Source: Aeromonas eucrenophila
Lineage (GTDB): Bacteria > Pseudomonadota > Gammaproteobacteria > Enterobacterales > Aeromonadaceae
Reading direction: 5' to 3'
DNA: 53,457 bases
Assembly (NCBI RefSeq): GCF_000819865.1
Contig: NZ_CDDF01000011.1
Location: forward strand, 1 to 53,457
Part shown: positions 15,010 through 24,355 of the stretch, piece after piece
Numbering within the stretch: position 1 is the first letter of the stretch
How the letters are laid out: each line of letters starts with the position of its first letter
The notes under the pieces: generated by a model
Told to the model about the DNA's origin: nothing
Seen by the model: only the letters and a program-made list of their open reading frames with translations
Database searches by the model: none
Translations under genes and position numbers: made by a program

Positions 15010-17283
15010 ATGCAGCACCTGCTCGAACGTATCAAAGCCGGCAACCTGTGGGATTTCCACGGCGGCATTCACCCTCCCGAGAATAAAGATCAATCCAGCC
15101 TGACCCCGGTGGTGGACGCGGGCCTGCCGCCCCAGCTCATCATTCCGGTGCGCCAGCACGCGGGCCCCGCCGGCGATCTGCTGGTGCAGGTCGGCGACAG
15201 GGTCAAGAAGGGCCAACCCCTGACCCGCTATGACAAGGGCCGCATAGTGCCGGTCCATGCCTCCACCTCCGGCGTCATTACCGCCATCGAACAGCATACG
15301 GTGGCGCACCCCTCCGGCCTCGAGGATCTCTGCGTCCTGCTCACCCCGGACGGCGAGGATGCCTGGGGGCCGCGCGACGCCAGACCCGATTACTGGAATC
15401 TGGATCGGGGCGAGTTGCTCGAGCGCATCCAGCAGGCCGGCATTGCGGGCCTCGGCGGCGCCGTGTTCCCGACCCACAGCAAGCTCGACGGCCGTGGCCA
15501 GCTCACCGAGATCCTGATCGTCAACGGCCTGGAGTGCGAACCCTACATCACCACCGATGACCGGCTGATGCAGGAGTACGCGGACGAGATCATGGACGGC
15601 GTCCGGGTGCTCAAGCACCTGCTCAAGCCGAAACTCACCCTCGTCGGGGTGGAAGACAACAAGCCGGCCGCCATCGAGGCGTTGACCCGTCATGCCACCG
15701 ATGAGGACGTGCTGGTCAAGTCGGTACCGACCAAGTATCCCTCGGGCGGTGCCAAGCAGACCATAGAGCTGCTCACCGGTCGCCAGGTCCCCAAAGGCGG
15801 CCGGGCGGTGGACATGGGCATCATGGTGCTCAACGTCGCCACCGTGTTTGCCATCAAGCGCGCCATCATCGACGGCGAGCCCTTGATCGAGCGCATCGTC
15901 ACCCTCACCGGTGACGCCTTCAAGCAACCGGGCAACGCCTGGGTGCGGCTCGGCACGCCGGTACGCTGGCTGCTGCAGCGCTTCGAACTGCAACCAGAGG
16001 CGGATCAGCGGGTCATCATGGGGGGCCCCATGATGGGCTTCACCCTGCCCCACGCCATGGTGCCCGTGGTCAAGGCCACCAACTGCCTGCTCTCCCCCAC
16101 CAGAGCCGAGCTGCCCGTGCCCGCCCCCGAGCAGTCTTGCATCCGTTGCAGTGCCTGCTCCGACGTCTGCCCGGTCAAGCTGTTGCCCCAGGAGCTGTAC
16201 TGGTACAGCCGCGCCAAGGACTACGAGAAGACCGAGAAGCTCAACCTCTTTGACTGCATCGAGTGCGGCGCCTGTGCCTGGGTCTGCCCGAGCACTATTC
16301 CCTTGGTGCAGTATTACAAGGTCGCCAAGGACGATATCCGCGAGGCCCGTGCCGAGGCCGAGAAGGCCGAGCGCGCCAAGCAGCGTTTCGAGGCCAAACA
16401 GGCCCGCTTCGAGCGCGACAAAGCCGCACGTGAGGCTCGCCACGCCGAAGCCGCCGCCCAGCGTCGTCAGGCCATGACAGCCGCCGGTGGCGAAGACCCG
16501 GTGGCCGCCGCCCTGGCCCGTCTCAAGGCCAAGCAGGAGGCAACGGCCAGCGGCACCGCCGCGCAACCCGATAACGCCGCCATGGCCGCCGCCCGCGAGG
16601 CGCGCAAGCAGGAGGCGCTGGCCCGCCGCGCCGCCAAGGCGACCGATGCCCCGGCCGCAGAGACGGTCGCGGCAGAGACGGCGACCGGCGAGGTCGATCT
16701 CAAGAAGGCCGCCATCGCCGCTGCCTTGGCCCGCGCCAAGGCCAAGAAGGCGGCGCAGGCCACCGATGAAGGCAATGCCGAGAGCGAACCCGCCGCCGTC
16801 AGCGAAGTTTTCACCCCAGCAGCCAGCGAGCCAGCACCCACCGACGAGGTCGATCCCAAGAAAGCGGCCATCGCCGCTGCCATCGCTCGCGCCAAGGCTA
16901 AAAAAGCCGCTCAGGCGACGGCGGAAGGCAATGCCGATAACGAGCCCACCGCCGTCAGCGAGGTTGTGACCCCCGCAGCCAGCGAACCAGCGCCCGCCGG
17001 CGAGGTCGATCCCAAGAAGGCCGCCATTGCCGCCGCCATCGCCCGTGCCAAGGCTAAAAAAGCCGCTCAGGCGACCGGGGAAGGTAATGCCGATGGCGAG
17101 CCCGCCACCGTCAACGAGGTTGTGACCCCCGCAGCCAGCGAGCCAGCGCCCGCCGGCGAAGTCGATCCCAAGAAGGCTGCCATTGCCGCCGCCATCGCTC
17201 GCGCCAAGGCCAAGAAGGCGGCCGCCGAAGCAGCCAAACTCGACCAGCGCGAGTCAGACCCACTTTCAGACAAGAGTCACTGA
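15010..17283 (+). CDS. rsxC: Electron transport complex subunit RsxC with repeat-rich tail
   Basis: A 757-residue peripheral subunit that binds NADH and FMN and feeds electrons into the Rsx complex. The N-terminal RnfC barrel is followed by the nucleotide-binding core (GLGGAVFPTHSK near residue 150), an SLBB region, and two 4Fe-4S motifs, CIRCSACSDVCP near 377 and CIECGACAWVCP near 416. From about residue 445 the chain becomes Ala/Lys/Glu-rich and helical. It ends in four copies of EVDxKKAAIAAAxARAKAKKAA spaced exactly 52 residues apart. The ATG at 15010 follows GGAG of the rsxB end. The tail length varies in the family and is not part of the catalytic core. Confidence 0.95.
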   Translation: MQHLLERIKAGNLWDFHGGIHPPENKDQSSLTPVVDAGLPPQLIIPVRQHAGPAGDLLVQVGDRVKKGQPLTRYDKGRIVPVHASTSGVITAIEQHTVAHPSGLEDLCVLLTPDGEDAWGPRDARPDYWNLDRGELLERIQQAGIAGLGGAVFPTHSKLDGRGQLTEILIVNGLECEPYITTDDRLMQEYADEIMDGVRVLKHLLKPKLTLVGVEDNKPAAIEALTRHATDEDVLVKSVPTKYPSGGAKQTIELLTGRQVPKGGRAVDMGIMVLNVATVFAIKRAIIDGEPLIERIVTLTGDAFKQPGNAWVRLGTPVRWLLQRFELQPEADQRVIMGGPMMGFTLPHAMVPVVKATNCLLSPTRAELPVPAPEQSCIRCSACSDVCPVKLLPQELYWYSRAKDYEKTEKLNLFDCIECGACAWVCPSTIPLVQYYKVAKDDIREARAEAEKAERAKQRFEAKQARFERDKAAREARHAEAAAQRRQAMTAAGGEDPVAAALARLKAKQEATASGTAAQPDNAAMAAAREARKQEALARRAAKATDAPAAETVAAETATGEVDLKKAAIAAALARAKAKKAAQATDEGNAESEPAAVSEVFTPAASEPAPTDEVDPKKAAIAAAIARAKAKKAAQATAEGNADNEPTAVSEVVTPAASEPAPAGEVDPKKAAIAAAIARAKAKKAAQATGEGNADGEPATVNEVVTPAASEPAPAGEVDPKKAAIAAAIARAKAKKAAAEAAKLDQRESDPLSDKSH
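16690..17223 (+). repeat. 156-bp in-frame tandem repeat in the rsxC tail
   Basis: Repeat units begin at 16690, 16846, 17002 and 17158, exactly 156 bp (52 codons) apart, with the last unit cut to its 22-codon core. Units two to four are most alike, while the first has LKK in place of PKK and more silent changes. This pattern suggests growth by unequal recombination from the 5' unit. Confidence 0.93.
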
Positions 17284-17286
17284 TCC

Positions 17287-18339
17287 ATGTTCAATATCGC
17301 GATGGCGCCCTTTGCCCATAACCGCAAACAGACCCAGACCCTGATGTTGCTGGTGATCCTGGCTTGCCTGCCGGGCCTGCTGGCCCAGACCTGGTTCTTC
17401 GGCTGGGGCACCCTCATTCAGGTCCTGCTGGCGCTGGTGACGGCGCTCGGCTGCGAGGCGCTGGTGCTCCGCCTGCGCAATCGTCCGGTCAAACCGGCAC
17501 TGCTGGATGGCAGTGCGGCCCTCACCGCCGTGCTGATCGGTGTCTCCCTGCCACCCTTGCTGCCCTGGTGGATGCTGGTGCTGGGCACCGCCTTTGCCAT
17601 CATCATCGCCAAGCAGCTCTACGGCGGGCTGGGGCAGAACCTGTTCAACCCGGCCATGGTGGCCTATGTGCTGCTGCTGGTCTCCTTCCCGGTGCAGATG
17701 ACCAGCTGGCTGCCGCCGTCCAGCATCGCCGCCTATGACATCGGCTTTGGGGATGCGCTGTCGGTGATCTTCACCGGTTTCAGTCTCGACGGTTACAGCA
17801 TGCTGCAACTCAAGCAGGGGGTGGATGGGCTGACCATGGCGACGCCGCTCGACACCCTGAAGACGGGGCTGACCCAGGGGCTCACCGCGAGCGAGGTGAT
17901 GACTCACAAGGTGTTCGAAGGATGGGGTGGGATAGGCTGGAGCTGGGTCAACCTCGGCTATCTGCTGGGCGGCCTCTTCCTGTTGCAGCAAAAAGTGATC
18001 CACTGGCGCATTCCGGTAGCGGTGCTGGGAGCCCTGCTGTTCTCGGCCTTGCTGGGCTATCTGGCCACGCCGGATTCCACCGCCACCCCCATGCTGCACC
18101 TGTTCAGCGGCGCGACCATGCTGGGGGCCTTCTTCATCGCCACCGATCCGGTGAGCGCCAGCACCACCCCCCGCGGCCGTCTGGTGTACGGGGTGTTGAT
18201 CGGCGTGCTGGTCTACCTCATCCGCCGCTTCGGTGGCTACCCGGATGCCTTCGCCTTCGCGGTGTTGCTGGCCAACCTCTGCGTACCGCTCATCGACAGC
18301 CTGACCCGGCCCAAGGTCTATGGGGATCGTCGTAAATGA
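17287..18339 (+). CDS. rsxD: Electron transport complex membrane subunit RsxD
   Basis: A 350-residue membrane subunit related to NqrB. It starts [15 protein letters not shown] and has about ten hydrophobic segments. The FMN attachment motif SGAT is found in [12 protein letters not shown] (about residue 278), and [10 protein letters not shown] follows it. [15 protein letters not shown] near residue 115 is also typical. The start is three bases after the rsxC stop, implying translational coupling. The long minus-strand frame overlapping this region is a codon shadow. Confidence 0.94.
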   Translation: MFNIAMAPFAHNRKQTQTLMLLVILACLPGLLAQTWFFGWGTLIQVLLALVTALGCEALVLRLRNRPVKPALLDGSAALTAVLIGVSLPPLLPWWMLVLGTAFAIIIAKQLYGGLGQNLFNPAMVAYVLLLVSFPVQMTSWLPPSSIAAYDIGFGDALSVIFTGFSLDGYSMLQLKQGVDGLTMATPLDTLKTGLTQGLTASEVMTHKVFEGWGGIGWSWVNLGYLLGGLFLLQQKVIHWRIPVAVLGALLFSALLGYLATPDSTATPMLHLFSGATMLGAFFIATDPVSASTTPRGRLVYGVLIGVLVYLIRRFGGYPDAFAFAVLLANLCVPLIDSLTRPKVYGDRRK

Positions 18340-18373
18340 TCGCCGCTCGCACCTCACTCTCAGGAATCCTCCC

Positions 18374-19006
18374 ATGTTAAACAGCATGCGTAAGAACGGC
18401 GTGACCCTGGCCCTGTTCGCCCTGGGCTGCACCGCCATAGTGGTGCTGACCAACGAGCTGACCCAGGACAGGATCGCCCACCAGCAACAGCTGGAGAAGC
18501 TGCGGACCCTCTCGGCCCTGTTGCCGGAGGGCAGCTATGACAACGATCTGGTGGCCAGTTGCCGGCTGGTCACCAGCCGCGAGTTCCTGGGCAGCGATCA
18601 GGCCATGCCGCTCTATAGCGCCACCCTCAACGGCGTGCCGACCGGCTATGCACTGGAAACCATAGCCCCCGACGGCTACAGTGGGGCCATTCGCATGGTG
18701 GTCGGCACCGATGCCAAGGGGGCGGTCAGCGCGGTACGGGTGCTGACCCACAAGGAAACCCCGGGCCTTGGGGACAAGATAGAGCTGAAAAAGTCCAACT
18801 GGATCGACAGCTTCGTCGGCCGCACCCTCACCGCCGACAACGACGCCAGTTGGGCGGTGAAAAAAGACGGGGGCGAATTTGACGCCTTCACCGGCGCGAC
18901 CATCACCCCTCGCGCCGTGGTCAAGGCGGTGAAGAACCTGCTGCTGTTGCAACAACAGCACCCGGAGTTGCTGCGTGATGCCCCCCCCTGTGAGGCCGCG
19001 CCCTAA
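18374..19006 (+). CDS. rsxG: Electron transport complex subunit RsxG
   Basis: A 210-residue subunit with one N-terminal membrane helix (about 8-25) and a periplasmic FMN-binding domain. The flavin is bound through the threonine of the TGAT motif, seen in DAFTGATITPRAVV near residue 176. HKETPGLGDKIE near residue 135 is also typical. The ATG at 18374 has AGGAATC upstream; an in-frame ATG at 18320 overlaps rsxD and precedes residues unlike the family. Confidence 0.94.
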   Translation: MLNSMRKNGVTLALFALGCTAIVVLTNELTQDRIAHQQQLEKLRTLSALLPEGSYDNDLVASCRLVTSREFLGSDQAMPLYSATLNGVPTGYALETIAPDGYSGAIRMVVGTDAKGAVSAVRVLTHKETPGLGDKIELKKSNWIDSFVGRTLTADNDASWAVKKDGGEFDAFTGATITPRAVVKAVKNLLLLQQQHPELLRDAPPCEAAP

Positions 19007-19081
19007 CCATGGCGGCGCATACAATGAACCAGAACAGATTGATGGCCGGCACGGGCTACTCGAGAACAGCGGAGCCAACAG

Positions 19082-19840
19082 ATGGAACAGATTGATGTGA
19101 TTGACGGCCAGAGCCTCGCCAATGAAGGCAATAGCCGCCGCGAAGAGCTCAAGGAGCTGATGTTGCAGGGGCTGTGGAAGAACAACCCCTCCCTGGTGCA
19201 GGTGCTGGGACTCTGTCCGACCCTGGCGGTCTCCTCCACCTTCACCAATGCCCTCGGGCTGGGTCTGGCGACCCTGGTGGTACTGGTGAGCTCCAACCTC
19301 GCCATCTCCCTGGTGCGCAACCTGGCGCCCAAGGATATCCGCATCCCGATCTACGTGATGATCATCGCCGCCCTGGTGACCAGCGTGCAGCTGCTGATGA
19401 ACGCCTACACCTATGGCCTCTATCAGTCCCTCGGCATCTTCATCGCGCTGATCGTCACCAACTGCATCATCATCGGCCGGGCCGAGGCTTATGCCTCCAA
19501 GAACCCGCCCCTGCTGGCGGCCGTCGACGGCTTCATGATGGGGCTGGGCTTCACTCTGGTACTGTTGGTGCTGGGTGGCCTGCGCGAGATCATCGGCATG
19601 GGTACCCTGTTCGACGGCGCCGATCTGCTGCTGGGAGACTGGGCCAAGTCCCTGCGCATCGAGCTGTTCCACGCCGATGCCAGCCTGTTGATCGCGATCC
19701 TGCCGCCCGGTGGCTTCATCGGGCTTGGGCTGCTCATCGCCGCCAAGAATGCCATCAACGATCGGATGGGCCGCAAGCAGGCCGCCGACAAGGCCCACTG
19801 CGCCGTGCCGGCCCCCGGAGCCCGCGCGACTCAGCTTTAA
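19082..19840 (+). CDS. rsxE: Electron transport complex membrane subunit RsxE
   Basis: A 252-residue membrane subunit paralogous to RsxA, carrying the partner cysteine motifs [13 protein letters not shown] near residue 40 and [12 protein letters not shown] near 125. The N-terminus is about 20 residues longer than in E. coli RsxE, with a polar stretch before the usual [10 protein letters not shown]. Its ATG has GGAG seven bases upstream, so the extension seems real. A short imperfect duplicate of the start region (AACAGATTGATG) lies at 19033-19044, in the 75-bp gap after rsxG. Confidence 0.93.
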   Translation: MEQIDVIDGQSLANEGNSRREELKELMLQGLWKNNPSLVQVLGLCPTLAVSSTFTNALGLGLATLVVLVSSNLAISLVRNLAPKDIRIPIYVMIIAALVTSVQLLMNAYTYGLYQSLGIFIALIVTNCIIIGRAEAYASKNPPLLAAVDGFMMGLGFTLVLLVLGGLREIIGMGTLFDGADLLLGDWAKSLRIELFHADASLLIAILPPGGFIGLGLLIAAKNAINDRMGRKQAADKAHCAVPAPGARATQL

Positions 19841-19861
19841 AAGAACCAGACTCGAGACTCG

Positions 19862-20503
19862 ATGAATAACCAAAAACGCAGACAAATTCTGGAGCGGCTG
19901 CGGGACAACAACCCGCACCCCACCACCGAGCTCAACTTCAACTCGCCGTTCGAGCTCTTGATCGCCGTCTTGCTGTCAGCCCAGGCCACCGATGTCAGCG
20001 TCAACAAGGCCACCGCCCTGCTCTATCCGGTGGCCAATACCCCGGCCGCCATGCTGGCACTCGGGGTGGACGGGGTGAAGCAGTACATCAAGACCATTGG
20101 CCTGTTCAACACCAAGGCCGAGAACGTCATCAAGACCTGCGCCATCCTGCTGGAGCGCCACGGCGGTGAAGTGCCGGAGGACCGCGAAGCGCTGGAAGCC
20201 CTGCCCGGGGTCGGCCGCAAGACCGCCAACGTGGTGCTCAACACCGCCTTCGGCTGGCCCACCATCGCCGTCGACACCCACATCTTTCGCGTCTCCAACC
20301 GCACCGGCTTCGCGGTGGGCAAGAACGTGGATCAGGTGGAAGAAAAACTCCTCAAGGTGGTGCCCGCCGAGTTCAAGCTGGATGTGCACCACTGGCTGAT
20401 CCTGCACGGGCGCTACACCTGTCTCGCTCGTAAACCCCGCTGCGGCTCCTGTATCATCGAAGACTTGTGCGAGTACAAAGAAAAAGTCTACCCGGAGAGC
20501 TAG
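19862..20503 (+). CDS. nth: Endonuclease III
   Basis: A 213-residue bifunctional DNA glycosylase/AP lyase that removes oxidised pyrimidines. The helix-hairpin-helix LPGVGRKTANVVL holds the catalytic Lys (near 120), followed by the catalytic Asp in VDTHIFRVSNR (near 138). The C-terminal C-X6-C-X2-C-X5-C iron-sulfur loop starts CLARKPRCGSC. It begins 21 bases after rsxE. The rsx-nth arrangement is shared by E. coli and many relatives, so it is probably co-transcribed. Confidence 0.96.
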   Translation: MNNQKRRQILERLRDNNPHPTTELNFNSPFELLIAVLLSAQATDVSVNKATALLYPVANTPAAMLALGVDGVKQYIKTIGLFNTKAENVIKTCAILLERHGGEVPEDREALEALPGVGRKTANVVLNTAFGWPTIAVDTHIFRVSNRTGFAVGKNVDQVEEKLLKVVPAEFKLDVHHWLILHGRYTCLARKPRCGSCIIEDLCEYKEKVYPES

Positions 20504-20600
20504 GCACCGGGACTTTTGCACCTACCGCAGCCATTTTTACTATTTTCTTCTACTGAATTATCGATAAGCAGTACAAACAACCAACCTGGAGAAGCAAGCA

Positions 20601-21014
20601 ATGAGAATTCTGCACACCATGCTGCGCGTCGGCGATCTGCAACGCTCCATCGACTTCTACACCCGGGTGCTCGGCATGAAGCTGCTGCGCAAGAGCGAGA
20701 ACAGCGAGTACAAGTACACCCTGGCCTTCGTCGGTTACGGCGACGAGAAGGACGAAGCCGTCATCGAGCTGACCTACAACTGGGGCGTGAGCGAGTACGA
20801 GCTAGGCTCGGCTTACGGCCACATCGCCCTGGAAGCGGACGACATCTATGGCACCTGCGATGCCCTGCGCGCCGCCGGCGCCAAGATCACCCGCGAGCCG
20901 GGCCCCGTGAAAGGTGGCACCACCGTCATCGCCTTCGTGGAAGACCCGGACGGTTACAAGATTGAGCTGATCGCCAAGAAAGATGCGGGCGCGGGTCTGG
21001 GCCAAAGCGCCTAA
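20601..21014 (+). CDS. gloA: Lactoylglutathione lyase (glyoxalase I)
   Basis: A 137-residue metalloenzyme that converts the methylglyoxal-glutathione hemithioacetal to lactoylglutathione. The start [20 protein letters not shown] contains the first metal ligand His-5. The remaining expected ligands are visible as Glu in VIELTYNWG, His in GHIALE and Glu in YKIELI. Length and wording match E. coli GloA. GGAGAAGCAAGCA before the ATG is a fair ribosome site. It stands alone between nth and a terminator. Confidence 0.95.
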   Translation: MRILHTMLRVGDLQRSIDFYTRVLGMKLLRKSENSEYKYTLAFVGYGDEKDEAVIELTYNWGVSEYELGSAYGHIALEADDIYGTCDALRAAGAKITREPGPVKGGTTVIAFVEDPDGYKIELIAKKDAGAGLGQSA

Positions 21015-21034
21015 GCCAGCCGCTTGCGAGCAAT

Positions 21035-21067
21035 AAAAAAAACGGGGCCATGGGCCCCGTTTTTTTT
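21035..21067 (+). terminator. Intrinsic terminator of gloA, bidirectional
   Basis: AACGGGGCC-AT-GGGCCCCGTT has an A tract before and a run of eight T after it. Read in reverse it also serves the facing chemoreceptor gene. Confidence 0.9.
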
Positions 21068-21135
21068 GTCTGTGCCCGACGGTTCAGTGCGCCCCGCAAC
21101 AGGGTGCACTGAATATCGGCAGCGAACTGTCAGCA

Positions 21136-22767
21136 TCAGGCCAGGCGGAACCGCCCTATGGTCTGGCGCAGGCCGGCCGCCAGCTGGCTCAGCTCCAGGC
21201 AGGCGCGGGCGGTGTGATCGGCACCGATCGCCACCTCGTTGGAGGAGTCGTTGATCCGCTCCACGTTGCGGCCAAGCTCGTCGGAGACCGCATCCTGCTC
21301 ACCGCAGGCGCTGGCGATCTGGATCGCCATGTCGGCTATCTGGGCCACCGCCTCTTCGATCTGCTGGATGCCCGAGCTGGTCTGCTCGCTTTGCACCACG
21401 CACTGACGGATCATCTCGCAGCTCTGGCCGGTCACCGCCTTCGCCTGGTTGGCGCGGGCCTGCAGGGTCTCGATGATGGCGACTATTTCGCCGGTGGAGG
21501 CCTGGGTACGGCCCGCCAGGGTGCGCACCTCGTCGGCCACCACGGCGAAACCACGGCCCTGCTCACCGGCGCGGGCCGCCTCGATGGCGGCGTTCAGTGC
21601 CAGCAGGTTGGTCTGATCGGCGATGCCGCGGATCACGTCCACCACCAGGTTGATCTGGGCGGATTCCCGCTCCAGCTCGGTCACCAGGGTGCCCGCCTGC
21701 TCTATCTCTTCGGCGACCCGGGTGATGGCCACCAGAGCCCCCTGCACATCCTGATTGCCCCGTCTAGCCAGGGCATTGGCGGAGCTGGCAGATTCCGAGG
21801 CAACCTCGGTATTGCCCGCCACATCGGCCACGGTCGCCTTCATCTGGGCCATGGCGGTCGCCACCATGGAGATCTCCTGCTGCTGGCTCTGGATCCCTTG
21901 CGCCGACTGCTCGGAGACGGCGCTCACCTCCTCGATGGCGGCGCCGAGCTGGGTCACCGCGGCCACCACCTCTTCGATGAGGCCGCGCAGGTTGTCCTGC
22001 ATCTTGAGGGAGGCCCTGGCCAGCATGCCGAGTTCATCCTGGCCGATGTGCTGGCGATCCAGCTGGTGGGTCAGATCGCCGGCCGCGATGGCGTTGGCCT
22101 GGGCCACCACCGCCTGCAGCGGCAGGCAGATCTGGCGGGTGAGGAACCAGGTCATGAACCCCATGAACAGCAGCAGGGCACCTATCCCTAGGGTGGCGGA
22201 GTTGATCACCATGCTGACGCTGCCGAGCAGGCTGCCACGGTTCTCCTGCACGAAGCCGAGGTTGACGTCCACCAGACCGTTGACCGAGCGCTCCAGCTCG
22301 GCATAAGCCCCATTGGACTGAAACAGCTCATCCTTGGCCTGCGCCATGTTGCCTTGTGCCAGCAGGCTGTCGACCCGGTTGACCGCGCTCAGGTACTGTT
22401 GCCAGTGCTGCTTGGCGCCCATGAACACCCGCCGCTCGTTATCGTCCCCCACCGTCGCCTCATAGGCACTGAGGGCGCGCTCGACCTTGTTGATGTTGTC
22501 CTGGATGCGGCCACGGCGCGCCTGCAGATCGGCGGCGTCCTCGATCATCAATAGGGCAAACTGGGCGCGGCGCACATAGGATACGTCATAGAGCAGGTTC
22601 TCCACCGAGATCACGCTGGGCAGGGTGGAGTCGGTGAAATTCAGCACCCGAGACCGTATGTCGCGCAATTCGTTCGCGAGAAACAGACCGAATATCACGT
22701 TGATGACGGCAATGACCGAAAAGACCACGGCAATCTTCTTGCCGATGGAGAGATTCTTGTAAGACAT
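21136..22767 (-). CDS. Methyl-accepting chemotaxis protein, membrane-bound
   Basis: A 543-residue transducer. The first membrane helix is at about residues 10-30 ([20 protein letters not shown]). A periplasmic four-helix-bundle (4HB_MCP-type) sensor covers about 35-185, and the second membrane helix is near 190-210. HAMP follows, then the MCP signalling domain with the tip [21 protein letters not shown] near 380. The ATG at 22767 was chosen because it gives the usual [11 protein letters not shown] start; the open frame extends 49 codons upstream without protein-like character. No CheR-docking pentapeptide is visible at the C-terminus. The ligand is unknown. Confidence 0.88.
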   Translation of the reverse strand: MSYKNLSIGKKIAVVFSVIAVINVIFGLFLANELRDIRSRVLNFTDSTLPSVISVENLLYDVSYVRRAQFALLMIEDAADLQARRGRIQDNINKVERALSAYEATVGDDNERRVFMGAKQHWQQYLSAVNRVDSLLAQGNMAQAKDELFQSNGAYAELERSVNGLVDVNLGFVQENRGSLLGSVSMVINSATLGIGALLLFMGFMTWFLTRQICLPLQAVVAQANAIAAGDLTHQLDRQHIGQDELGMLARASLKMQDNLRGLIEEVVAAVTQLGAAIEEVSAVSEQSAQGIQSQQQEISMVATAMAQMKATVADVAGNTEVASESASSANALARRGNQDVQGALVAITRVAEEIEQAGTLVTELERESAQINLVVDVIRGIADQTNLLALNAAIEAARAGEQGRGFAVVADEVRTLAGRTQASTGEIVAIIETLQARANQAKAVTGQSCEMIRQCVVQSEQTSSGIQQIEEAVAQIADMAIQIASACGEQDAVSDELGRNVERINDSSNEVAIGADHTARACLELSQLAAGLRQTIGRFRLA

Positions 22768-23101
22768 GGTGGCGGTGATCCTCAACTGCTGATGAGCAGC
22801 GGTGCTGTGACGATCACATCCCTGTGAGCGATGACCCGAGAGTCCTGACGGGAAATGCAAAAAATCGCGAAAGATCAAAGGGAGGAGACCTCGCAAGGGG
22901 CGGCACCTTACCACAATCCCCCCACGGCCTCATCGCCTTTATCGATATCAATCGGCGCTCTGCGCCAGGCACAATAGCGACCGGGAGACGGCAAACTTGA
23001 GCCGATTGTCACAATCGACCCGTCCTCGTGGACAAACCGCGGGTCAGGTTATGTAATGGCGTCCTCGTCTCTTCACTCTCACTGCCCCCGAGGTCTTGTT
23101 C
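22768..23101. other. Divergent intergenic region between the chemoreceptor and ZIP genes
   Basis: About 334 bp. It should contain two divergent promoters, but I see no clear promoter boxes, hairpins or repeats. The part near 22930-23060 is rich in CG dinucleotides. Confidence 0.4.
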
Positions 23102-24031
23102 ATGGATAACGCATCGACCCTACCATCCCCCTGGTCTGCTCAACTGCGCGAGCAGATCCAGGCTCGCCCCCTCACCGCCCTGGGGCTGCTCGTCGCCCTG
23201 ATCGCCGTCTTGCTGCTCCTGCTGCAGAGCCTCGTCATGCTGGCGGCCGGTGACATCAGCCCGGGGGTGCGCTATGGCCTCATCGGTGGGGTCGCCGGTT
23301 TCGCCGCCACGGCGCTCGGTGCCCTGCCGGCCCTGTTCCTGCGCTCAGTGCCGCAACGGGTGGAGGACGGCATGCTGGGCTTCGCCGCCGGCATGATGCT
23401 GGCCGCCAGCGCCTTCTCCCTGCTGCTGCCGGGGCTGGAAGCCGCCGAGGGGATCACTGGCGACGGCTTTCTCGCCGCCGCCGTGGTGGTCGTGGGCATG
23501 ACCCTCGGCGTCCTGCTGATGCTGGGACTGGATCAGTTCACCCCCCACGAGCACGACAAGACGGGCCCCTGCGGCCCCGGCCACGAGAGCTGCTCCCGGG
23601 TCTGGCTGTTCGTGTTTGCCATTGCGCTCCACAACCTGCCGGAGGGCATGGCCATCGGGGTCAGCTTCTCCCAGGGGGACATGGGGGTCGGCCTGCCGCT
23701 GACCACCGCCATCGCCCTGCAGGACATTCCGGAAGGGCTGGCGGTGGCGCTGGCCATGTGCGCCGCCGGTTTTCGTCCCTCGGTCGCCGTGCTGGTGGCC
23801 ATCGGCAGCGGTCTGCTGGAACCGCTCGGCGCCCTGCTCGGGGTCGGGCTCGCCAGCGGCATGGCCATCGCCTACCCCATTGGCCTGGGCCTCGCCGCCG
23901 GCGCCATGTTGTTCGTGGTCTCCCACGAGGTGATCCCGGAGACCCACCGCAACGGCCACCAGACCTATGCCACCCTAGGGCTGATGGCAGGTTTCGCCCT
24001 GATGATGACCCTGGATACCGCCCTGGGTTGA
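23102..24031 (+). CDS. ZIP-family metal transporter
   Basis: A 309-residue inner-membrane protein of the ZIP family, which imports zinc or other divalent metals. Eight hydrophobic segments are present. The metal-site motifs appear in ALHNLPEGMAIG (about residue 180) and ALQDIPEGLAVAL (about 210), and a histidine/cysteine-bearing loop, FTPHEHDKTGPCGPGHESC, precedes them near 145-163. This wording is of the GufA type rather than E. coli ZupT. The ATG at 23102 has GAGG eight bases upstream; a TTG two codons earlier is less likely. Its last 117 bases are duplicated just downstream. Confidence 0.87.
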   Translation: MDNASTLPSPWSAQLREQIQARPLTALGLLVALIAVLLLLLQSLVMLAAGDISPGVRYGLIGGVAGFAATALGALPALFLRSVPQRVEDGMLGFAAGMMLAASAFSLLLPGLEAAEGITGDGFLAAAVVVVGMTLGVLLMLGLDQFTPHEHDKTGPCGPGHESCSRVWLFVFAIALHNLPEGMAIGVSFSQGDMGVGLPLTTAIALQDIPEGLAVALAMCAAGFRPSVAVLVAIGSGLLEPLGALLGVGLASGMAIAYPIGLGLAAGAMLFVVSHEVIPETHRNGHQTYATLGLMAGFALMMTLDTALG

Positions 24032-24180
24032 GACGCCGGAGCCCCATGCAACCAGTGATCTCCCACGAGGTGATCCCCGAGACCCACCGCAACGGTCACC
24101 AGACCTATGCCACTCTTGCCACCCTGGGCCTGATGGCGGGCTTTGCCCTGATGATGACCCTGGATACCGCCCTGGGTTGA
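23915..24180 (+). repeat. Diverged duplicate of the ZIP gene 3' end
   Basis: Bases 23915-24031 (the last 38 codons and stop) recur at 24055-24180, only 23 bp after the first stop. The second copy has a 9-bp in-frame insertion (a second TLA-type triplet set after TYAT) and several silent changes, such as CCG/CCC, GGC/GGT and GCA/GCG. The encoded residues otherwise stay identical. Confidence 0.92.
24046..24180 (+). pseudogene. Duplicated ZIP C-terminal fragment, open as a 44-codon frame
   Basis: The duplicate tail lies in frame behind an ATG at 24046, giving MQPVISHEVIPETHRNGH and then the last hydrophobic segment, 44 residues in all. GGAG lies four bases before the ATG, so translation is not excluded. 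I treat it as a remnant of a second allele, because a single transmembrane segment of a ZIP protein has no known role. Confidence 0.6.
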
Positions 24181-24254
24181 TCCCCGGTCAGGCGCACAGC
24201 CCATGGCGCTGGCATATTTCTGCACCGGCCTCCTCCTTTAACGACCCATTCGAC

Positions 24255-24284
24255 GGGCGGCACTCGGCGCCGCCCTTATCTTTT
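24255..24284 (+). terminator. Probable terminator after the ZIP tail copy
   Basis: GGGCGGC-ACTCGGC-GCCGCCC is followed by TTATCTTTT. Confidence 0.6.
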
Positions 24285-24292
24285 GCTATGAT
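24284..24292 (+). promoter_or_regulatory. Extended -10 promoter of mtnN
   Basis: TGCTATGAT matches an extended -10 box (TGnTATAAT with one change) 64 bp before the mtnN start. No -35 box is evident, as expected for this class. Confidence 0.45.
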
Positions 24293-24355
24293 CCGCGCCA
24301 ACTTATTTCGGCCAAGCGGCCGACCCCGCGCAAGACCAGATAGACGAGGTAGAGG

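Noticed and set aside
14773..16566. A 597-codon minus-strand frame opposite rsxB and rsxC
   Set aside because: It mirrors the codon structure of rsxC, is rich in Gly, His, Leu and Val as antisense frames in GC-rich DNA usually are, and has no ribosome site.
15010..17283. The rsxC repeats as a CRISPR-like or mobile element
   Set aside because: The repeats are in frame, exactly 156 bp apart without unique spacers, and encode a regular helical protein tail.
18377..19918. A 513-codon minus-strand frame opposite rsxG and rsxE
   Set aside because: Spans three real genes on the other strand and is dominated by Gly, His and Gln.
23915..24180. Assembly error as an explanation for the duplicated ZIP tail
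   Set aside because: The two copies differ at several silent positions and by a 9-bp insertion, which a collapsed or repeated read would not produce. Long reads would still be the final check.
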